Assembly: GCA_949130495.1 (NCBI GenBank)
Contig: OX422216.1
Location: 98,835,967-98,899,966, forward strand
DNA length: 64,000 bases
Source: Sambucus nigra
Taxonomy: Eukaryota; Streptophyta; Magnoliopsida; Dipsacales; Adoxaceae
Direction of reading: 5' to 3'
Numbering within the stretch: position 1 is the first letter of the stretch; every line of letters begins with the position of its first letter. Made by a program: the position numbers and the translations under genes. The notes under the pieces are model-generated. The model was not told the DNA's origin. It made no database searches and saw nothing but the letters and a program-made list of their open reading frames with translations. Positions 56,766-64,000 of this stretch are shown here, in pieces.

Positions 56766-57255
56766 TGCTCACGGGTGATCACGAGCGATTCAAGATGCTG
56801 GGACCTCACCAGCTCTCTCCCCGAGAATACCAAACTCTATCACTGATCACGAGCGATTCAAGATTCAAGGACATCAGCACGTGATCAAAGGCATATCTGT
56901 TTGTTATCTATTTGTTAGCACGTGTATATAGGTGTAACTTCCTGACCTATAAAGGTAGTCCACCTGTCCTCTAAATATTCTCTATCAACTACCTATAAAT
57001 AGGCAACTAATCCAATTAAAAAGAGGACTCTCTCTTGCTATTATTCTCAATCACTCAGCTAAAAAAATAACCCTAATTATAAACTTGATAATAATAAAAG
57101 AATAGCTAGTAACCCCATGGATGTAGGTTTCCATCTTGGGTCGAACCACGTAAAATCTGTCTCATTCTCATTGTCTCTCACCCCCATTCTCTGTTATTAT
57201 TCATCCTTTTTACTGATTACTCAATTATTTGTTATCTCCATTTTGGAACATAACA
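56766..57255 (+). repeat. E10 5' LTR
   Basis: The end, GGAACATAACA, is set by the primer site that follows. TATAAATAGG (about 56993) and a pyrimidine-rich leader fit a plus-strand promoter. The start is uncertain: TGCTCACGGG at 56766 is one choice, and TGATCACGAGCG occurs twice, at about 56777 and 56838. Confidence 0.55.
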
Positions 57256-57257
57256 AA

Positions 57258-57276
57258 TTGGCACTGTTTGTGGGAA
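57258..57276 (+). other. E10 primer-binding site
   Basis: TTGGCACTGTTTGTGGGAA, two bases after the LTR. Its last five bases, GGGAA, are the target site of E11. Confidence 0.75.
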
Positions 57277-59794
57277 TGATATACAAGATTTTTGTGTGTC
57301 GTAGTTGTTTAAAGCTCCCCTAATAAAAAATATTAAATACCTACAAAAATATATAACAAACTAGAACATAGTGGTAAGTGAGATTTCAATCCAAATCTAA
57401 GGCTGAAACATGCAAGAGAGAAAATATGTAATTCATTTGTTTATTATTTTCTTTTTCTTGGGGCGGAGGGATTGGTCTCGTGGTGCGCGTAAGCTAGCCC
57501 GGGGATTACCCTTCGTATAAAAAAAATTATTTTCTTTTTCGATTTTTTTGCTTTTTCGATTTTTTTTATGCTTTTTCAATATTAAAATAATTTGGAGATG
57601 GAGGGAAATAATACTAAACTAAATGAAAGATTTAATTACTAACTATAAAGTAAGAGAAGAAACTAAGACAATCTAACTAAATAAAAATCTAAAATATGAG
57701 ATGAGTGAGGAGATAACAGTGAGGACTAACAAGGGATAGGATGACACCATATATTCTAGTTAATCAAAATTAATTATCCCAAGTTAGTATCAAAATCACA
57801 TATCAACTCTCATATCAAATGTAATTTTAATAATAACATTTTAAAAAATTAAATTTAACACTCCTACAACTCTAGAAAAGTATATTTAAACATCATTTAA
57901 CAAATCACCCCGCTAGGATCGATTTATCAGATTAGTTTAAATCATAAAAGTAAGCTTAGAGTTGAAATAAAAGGAATAATACCACACTTGAGAAACCCCT
58001 ATCTCTAGTTCAAATTTAAATTGGGTATTATAACTAGAATTTCGATTTTCTCTTGAAAATCATTTACGCTCTCTCGAGGCGTAAATTAAAATGTAAGAGT
58101 GCAAAGTTAATCATCAAATGGACATTTAATTTAAATTGATTAATTAAATTAGGATTAATATCAAATAATGGCTCACCCCACCCCTTGAAAGGGGATTTAG
58201 CCTAACATGATAAACAAACATTCAATAGGCATTTAATATAAAAGAGTAGAGACAAGAACAATCAAACCAATCTCTTGAATTCAATTGACTTACATCCTTA
58301 AATGAGAAGCATACAACCCTCCAAATGAGTGATCAACAAAAAAATATTTGAAAATTTCACTCAACTTGAATCTCACAAATTTAATTTCACACTAATCTCT
58401 AAAATAAAAGAAAATTAAAATAAAAATAAAAACTACTCTAAAAAATAAAAAGGGTTTCTCTCTCAAATGTTCTCTCTAAAACCCTAGATGATGCCCTTCT
58501 TTATGGCCTTGGGTCTTCTTATATAATGCACATGGAGCTAAGGTATAGTTTGGGTAGAGATAAGAGTGTGCATGGGGTGTGTGAGGTAAGAGTGAGGAAA
58601 AAATCAGATTTGTTAAAAGGGTATTTTGGGTATATGGTGAGTGGCATGTGGAAGAAGTGGGGAAATAAGGCAGTGGGGTAAAAGGGGTATTTTTGGAATT
58701 GGAAAAAAGATGGTTTAAAACATGTGGGTTATTTGGCTTATTTATTTTGGGATTTTATCGTGCTATGTATGGAAGAAAAGAAATGGGTCTTGTTGGTATG
58801 GAAATGGTTTTGGGATATGGGTAATGGAGAAGGAGCTGGATTCGGGTTTGGTAATGGGTATAGGGACAAGCTGGTCAGACCAAGTTGCCAAGGCGAGGAA
58901 GTGGCGGGTTGTCAGGGATCCGGGTTGAGGAGGGTTTGATGGTATGGGGTGCTGTTTGGAATGGGTTTATGGTGGTTGATAATGGAGGTTTCAAGGTTTG
59001 ATTTTCGTTATGGGAATGAGGAGAGAGAGTGTTGGGAGGTAGAATATGAGTGTGGGGGTGATTGTGAGTGGTGAGGTGTAGGGTAATTAGGTGTGTGTGT
59101 GTGTATGTTTAGATTCGTACCTTTATAAAATTAAAAAATAAAACTATCTAACTAAATAAAATAAAATTAATAAAACTAAAAATTGAAATCTATTAAAAAA
59201 ATAAAATGCTAAAAAAAACTCAAATAATAAAATAAATTGAAAATCTAAAAAAATAAAAAATAAAGTCCTAAGAATATAAAATCTAATAAAACTAGAAAAA
59301 ATAAATTCCTAAAAAAACTTATCCTAATAAAATGAGATAAAAACTAAAAAGTAAAAAATAACTTCCTAGAAACTAATCCTAATGAAAATAAAATAAAGAA
59401 TAAAAACTAATCAAAATATCAAAAATAAAAATACACTAAGTAAAAAGAAGTAGAAAATAAAACTTAGAAAAATCTAAATAAATCTAAAATAAAACCTAAA
59501 AATAAATTGACTCGAAATAAAAATCTAAAAAAATCTAAAAAGTGCAAACTAAACACACACGAGGCTCGGGTGGTTGTTTGGTCTCGGTTCAGGACATGCT
59601 TAATGTACAGGGATAGGGTATTAGAATTAACACCTTAAATCGCACATTTGTTTTGAAATAAGCATTTGAACTCCGCAAACGGCGATCAAGCCTGCACATT
59701 AAACAATTAAGCATATAAGATCCAATTTGCCGAGAATTAGCAACTAAAATGTGTCTATTCGGGATATAATATGTACACTTTTGGGTGCTTATCA
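57277..59794 (-). mobile_element. E11: solo LTR inserted at the E10 primer site
   Basis: 2518 bp of non-coding DNA bounded by TGATATAC and CTTATCA and by a perfect 5-bp duplication GGGAA (57272-57276, 59795-59799). On the minus strand it starts TGATAAGCACCCAAAAGTGT, similar to the E1 LTR start, with TATATAAG near 58520. A(T)-rich throughout (59100-59560 is mostly A/T). No primer site, purine tract or internal LTR copy is seen, so a solo LTR is most likely. Confidence 0.7.
57461..57525 (+). mobile_element. Possible SINE 3' fragment
   Basis: GGATTGGTCTCGTGGTGCGC, then AAGCTAGCCCGGGG, a short spacer and an A-run. Plant tRNA-derived SINEs often end with GTGCGCGCAAGCTGGCCCGG-like sequence plus a tail. 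The 5' part is missing. Tentative. Confidence 0.35.
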
Positions 59795-59946
59795 GGGAAC
59801 ATGATTAGACATTTTGATCCATATCTAAATTCGTTCATTAAACACCTTCCCTAAAATACCTAATATTGATGCAAAAATTATCCATCTACGAGGACCAATT
59901 AGAATAGGACACATGTCATCCTACGTGGCAATATTTATACTTATTC

Positions 59947-60017
59947 GGCACCCGAGGAGAGTTGGTCGCCACCCGTGGAGAGTTAGTCGGCACCCGAGGA
60001 GAGTTAGTCGGCATACC
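59947..60017 (+). repeat. Three 24-bp tandem repeats in the E10 leader
   Basis: GGCACCCGAGGAGAGTTGGTC occurs three times in a row with small changes, ending 17 bp before the gag ATG. Confidence 0.8.
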
Positions 60018-60033
60018 AACCAACACACTAAGA

Positions 60034-61560
60034 ATGGCAAATAATCCTGAGAATAGACGTATGGTGAAAGTCCAAACACCACCCACCCCCACTGGGGCGA
60101 GCGATTAGCACAGTCTATTGATGATACTGGACAAAGGGCAGGAAGCGATGTAGGAGAGTGTCAAACAGTTGGCACACACCCTTCAGGCAGGGCTGATGCA
60201 GCTCAATCCGAATGTCATTACCCATGGATTGGGGGTGTCAAGAAGTAGAAGAGGATCGGGGGTATCTCGATTCCCCTCAACGCCCTATAGAGATATGAGG
60301 CGGAGGTACCACAGGCAGTCCCTAGAGAATCCCAGGAGGCTAAGACTGGGATCTTATGAAAATTCTAACTCATCCAAGCAAACCGGATTGCAGCGAGACC
60401 GATCCTATCAACATGGAGTCACATCCTCCATCCAGTCACCCAGCCATTTTGATGAACAATCTTACTCTGAAAAGCATCCCAGTGCACTGGAAAGGCTGAG
60501 CAGAGTCTCAGTGTTTGATCGATTAGGTCCCCATTACTATCGTTGGAAGGCAGCAGTGGCATCGCACGATCACGACCAGGTGAAAAAAATTCAGGCAAAT
60601 CTATCACTAGAGGCTCCCACCGATCTGCTATAGAATCAGCTGAACCCCTTGGAGACTTCCCAGGAACAGAGCTCGATTGAAATCCAAGGACGAACTACAA
60701 AGTCAGTTGGAAAAAGACCAAGGACGATAACTAACCATGGAAGGGATCCATCCAACGTTTGGAGGATCGTCTTGGAGAGATAGTCAAGTCTAAAAATCAT
60801 TTGTAGAGGGACTTCACAAAAGGGTTGCGATTCATCTATTCTGTTGTGGCGTACCCTACTACGACCAAATTCAAGCCGCCTATTATCATGCAAAAATATA
60901 ATGACAAGACAGATCCAGTTTTGCACGTCGAGCGGCATTAAGCCGTTGTAGACATTTATTCCATCCTCAAAAAATGCAATGTAGAGATTTCTCCAGCACA
61001 ATCACAGGTTCTACTCAAATCTGGTACAATAGCCAGCCAAGAGGACAAATAGCCAATTTCCAGCAGTTAGTCGACATGTTTGCCAGTAACTTCTTCTTCA
61101 GTGCGAAGCCAAAAAAGAAGGTGGCCCATTTGCTTGGTGTTCGGTAGAATGACGATGGCTTGAGGTCACCTGTGATTATATCACCCGGTTTAACACTGAG
61201 AAGCTTAAGGTGGTGGATTATAATGAGAAGACTACCATAACTACTCTGATGATTGGATTGCGATCGGGGAACCTATTTTGGGCATTGGCAAAGGAACTAC
61301 CCAGGACGATGATGAAATTACTGGACAAAGTGGGAAAAATCATGAACACGGAAGAAACAATGGCTGCCAAAGAGTTCGACCACCCTAAATTACCGTCCGG
61401 TAAAGCCCCTGACAAGAAGGATCAAAAAGATCGGAAGGTGGAGAAACTAAAGAAGTATGGTGAGTACATCCCACTCACGGTCGGCATCCACCACATCCTA
61501 TAGAAAATATGGGGAAGCAAGGACCACGAGTGGCCTAAAAAGATGAAAATAGTAACAAAT
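60034..61560 (+). pseudogene. E10 gag
   Basis: It starts MANNPENRRMVKVQTPPTPT at 60034, matching E7 gag's MADHPESSN start, and keeps frame through 60633 with in-frame TAGs near 60106, 60150 and 60631. LSRVSVFDRLGP mirrors E7's MSRVSPFDRLGP. After frameshifts the core is visible: STQIWYNSQPRGQIANFQQL and FFFSAKPKKKVAHLLGVR near 61010-61145, then open from 61210 (ALAKELPRTMMKLLDKVGKI, NTEETMAAKEFDHPK, and KKYGEYIPLTVGIHHIL). The Cys/His knuckle region (about 61500-61600) is not readable. Confidence 0.8.
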
Positions 61561-61599
61561 AGGCGAGACAAAAGCAAGTACAGCTGATCACCAAATTCT

Positions 61600-61980
61600 C
61601 TAAAGATGACTTGTCCATAGTGTTGTACCCCCACGATGAGCCCTTGGCCATCACCATGATGATCCACAAGGGCAGAGTTGCCAGAATAATGGTGGATAAT
61701 GGCAGCTTTGTAGATGTTATGTTCTACAGCTATTTTAGAAGATTAAAGCTCTGTGATAACAACTGATGCCATACCACCAGCCCCTGATCAATTTCTCAGG
61801 AGAAAAGATGTATCCACTGGCAATAGTGGAGATAGAGGTCACAGTGGGCACTTGGCCAACCTGTCGAATGGAAAATGTTCATTTCTTCATCCTGTACAAA
61901 AATGTATTATCCGCCGATAATGTGATACTAGGCAGGGTCAGGGTAAAAAAGTTTGAGGTTATCACATTTGCAGTACACTA
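61600..61980 (+). pseudogene. E10 aspartic protease
   Basis: LYPHDEPLAITMMIHKGRVA and then RIMVDNGSFVDVMFYSYFRR carry the retropepsin Asp with Asn-Gly-Ser. A frameshift at about 61765 leads to an open stretch with EKMYPLAIVEIEVTVGTWP and VLSADNVILGR, the C-terminal part of the fold. Confidence 0.75.
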
Positions 61981-62229
61981 ACGCTTAAAGTTTCCAACTC
62001 ATTACGGAATGGGAGTCATCAAAAGTAACCAGGTGGAGGCACGCGAGGGTTATTCACCTTAGTCGACTAAGAAGAGCAGAAAAAACTGATAACCGCCTAC
62101 CAGATTGAAACTATTGACCCATGAGATGAGGCGAACCTAGTCAAGGGGGATGACAGTTGAGGAAATTGAACAGTCCCACTTGACGCCGACCACTCAGAGC
62201 GGACGGTCCAAATTGAGTCGTCATTAGAA

Positions 62230-63320
62230 CTGTGTTTTAAAGCAGGAGCTCATAAGATTCCTACAGCATTGTAAGAATGTGTTTGCATGGAGCCATAAGG
62301 ATATGCGCGGTATAAATCCTGATTTCATTTGCCATGAGTTGAGCGTAATAGAAGGAGCTAAACCAGTTAAGCAAAAGCGAAGGTTTTTTTATGCTGATAA
62401 GAACCTTACCATCCAGAGGGAGCTCTTTAAGATCCAAAGGTTAATTTCATCGATGACATCAACTATCCAGAATAGTTGGCGAACGTAGTAATGGTGCGTA
62501 AGAAGAATGACAAGTAGAAGATGTGTGTTGATTTCACTGACCTAAAGAAGGCATTCCTTAAAGATCATTATTCACTGCCTCAAATTGACGAGCTGGTGGA
62601 CGCGACCTCAGACCATAAACTTCTCAACTTCATGGATGCCTACTCTAACTACAACCAGATTAAGATGAAGCCCTATGACGGGGAGAAGACATCCTTCATA
62701 ACTAGTAGAGGTATTTATTTTTATAATGTTATGCCCTTTGGTCTCAAGAATGCAGGAGCCACTTACCAATGGCTGGTGAAAAAAAGTCTTCAAGGATCAT
62801 ATCGGGGTCAACATGGAAGTATATATAGATGATATGCTCACGAAGAGCAAGACAACTATCGACCACATCTAGGAACCAAGGCATACCTTTGACCAGCTGG
62901 AGAAGCATCAAATGAAGTTAAACCCAACAAAGTGTGTTTTCGGAGTAAACGAAGGCATGTTCCTGGGTTTCATTATCAATCAGCGGGGTATCGAAGATAA
63001 CCTCGATAAGATCCAAGCTTTGATCAACATAAAGTTCCCCATGACAAAAAAATATATACAAAAGATAATAGGGCAAGTGGCAGCGGTGAACACGTTCATT
63101 TATAGAGCAACAGACAAGTGCCTACCCTTCTTTAAGATGATGAGAAAGTATTTCAAGTGAAATGAAGAATGCAAGAATTCTTTCCTGGAATTAAAGCATT
63201 ACATGGGCTCACCCCCACTCTTATCAAAGTCTGTTGTTAGAGAAAATCTCTATATATACCTTATCGTGTTCGAATTAGCCATAAGTTCGGCACTGGGAAG
63301 GCAGAAAGAATAAGTCCAAA
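62230..63320 (+). pseudogene. E10 reverse transcriptase
   Basis: FAWSHKDMRGINPDFICHEL, KPVKQKRRFF, MCVDFTDLKKAFLKDHYSLP, YNVMPFGLKNAGATYQWL, and after a frameshift MEVYIDDMLTKSKT with the YIDD catalytic motif, then LNPTKCVFGV and GMFLGFIINQRGIE. TAG replaces the Trp codon twice near 62474 and 62516, going by E7, which has Trp at both places. Further breaks lie at about 62870 and 63158. Confidence 0.88.
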
Positions 63321-64000
63321 GACCAGTTTACTATACTATAAAGGATTATTGAGGAGCTGAAATTCGATATCCTCGAATGGAAAAGTTATCCTTGGCACTA
63401 AGGGAAGCTTCGAGAAGAATGAAGTTGAACTTCCAATCCCACGCTATTGTGGTCTACATGGATTTATCTTTGATATAAGTCCTGCAAAAACCGAAGAAAT
63501 CTAGTCGTCTCATGGCTTGGTCAGTTGAGCTTAGTGAGTATGACATACAGTACGAGCCAGGACAGCCACCAAAGGGCAGGCGTTGGCAGATTTCATTATT
63601 GAGTTCATCTACGAGGAGAAGCCAGCAGAGCAAACTCCCCCAAGAGAGAGCTCGATTCTTATAAATAACTAAACTTCCTCAGAATAGAGTTTAGTCCTTA
63701 CTAAAGCAGAGCAGACTCCCATCGTAGAGAGATACTCAACAAAAGAAGACAAATACCAATATGACAAGTCATAGAAAACACTATTCAGGTTCGACAAAAT
63801 TGAAGAAGTAGGCTTTGTCCAGGACAGTGTTATCTGGAGGCTGTTAATTAATGGATTGCCTAATTTAACGAGCAGTAGTGCAGGCATTATCATCACTACA
63901 CCAGACGAGATAGATGTGGTGTACATCTTGCGCTTTCAATTTAAAGCCTCCAATAATAAATCAAACTATGAATCTTTGATTGTGGTATTCTTCCTAGCCT
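63321..64000 (+). pseudogene. E10 RNase H domains, partial
   Basis: The first, Ty3-type RNase H is scattered over three frames (63330-63600). From about 63820 one frame reads SSAGIIITTPDEIDVVYIL and then RFQFKASNNKSNYESLIVVF, which matches the start of E7's second RNase H (GAGIILNSPDE..., RFQFKASNNEAEYEAMMV). Cut by the window end. Confidence 0.75.

Larger units (their letters stand above)
56766..64000 (+). mobile_element. E10: Tat-lineage Gypsy element, plus strand, incomplete
   Basis: LTR, primer site, E11 insertion in the leader, gag, protease, reverse transcriptase, RNase H and the start of a second RNase H in plus orientation. It is a relative of E7 (same gag start, same RT motifs) but more decayed. 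It runs past position 64000, so integrase, any opposite-strand ORFs and the 3' LTR are not seen. Confidence 0.85.

Noticed and set aside
58722..58939. Trp/Gly-rich plus-strand frames
   Set aside because: G-rich low-complexity part of solo LTR E11; two overlapping frames look equally 'coding'.

Overview
This 64 kb window is AT-rich, gene-poor and full of retrotransposons. Long LTRs, an RTE-type LINE, hAT-like MITEs, Ty3/Gypsy Tat-lineage elements with two RNase H domains, and SIRE-like Ty1/Copia gag remnants all point to a plant nuclear genome, most likely a eudicot with pericentromeric-type repeat content. No species is assigned. The only trace of an ordinary gene is the C-terminal end of a vacuolar Na+/H+ antiporter (NHX-like) at 2186-2389 on the minus strand. 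It is frameshifted and sits directly against a retrotransposon. I see no RNA genes, CRISPR arrays or prokaryotic signals.

Layout, left to right. 1-2185: non-coding DNA with an (AC)14 tract. 2390-9245: E1, a minus-strand non-autonomous LTR element with a tRNA-Asp-like primer site, no pol, one acidic ORF of its own and a MITE inside its left LTR. 10204-10626: a second MITE of the same family. 13056-20934: E2, a plus-strand, older relative of E1 with a triplicated primer site and a LINE fragment inside it. 20980-31154: array A, SIRE-like copia LTRs and internal regions in tandem on the minus strand, containing a Gypsy-type solo LTR (E4, 27693-30375). 31155 to about 32470: the 5' end of a Gypsy element (E5). 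32480-54765: array B, a second SIRE-like family in tandem (gag piece, LTR-B1, internal 1, LTR-B2, internal 2, LTR-B3). Array B is split by a largely complete but decayed 12 kb Tat element (E7, 35622-47698) and by a solo LTR (E8, 51373-52881). 54766 to about 56765: E9, the 3' part of another Tat element. About 56766-64000: E10, a plus-strand Tat element whose leader was hit by a further solo LTR (E11, 57277-59794) and which runs off the window.

How the parts relate. E7 codes for gag, protease, reverse transcriptase, two RNase H domains and integrase on the minus strand. It also has two opposite-strand ORFs and a hairpin minisatellite between integrase and the 3' LTR. The SIRE-like families in A and B have gag but no visible pol, so if they moved they depended on another element's enzymes. 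E1 and E2 also lack pol and share a small protein that I cannot assign to a known family. Nearly every coding frame is broken, often by TAG where a related copy or the family has a Gln or Trp codon, which fits long-term silencing and C-to-T decay.

All coordinates and similarities come from reading the sequence by eye. LTR boundaries are good to a few bases where TG...CA ends, primer sites or target duplications agree, and approximate otherwise.
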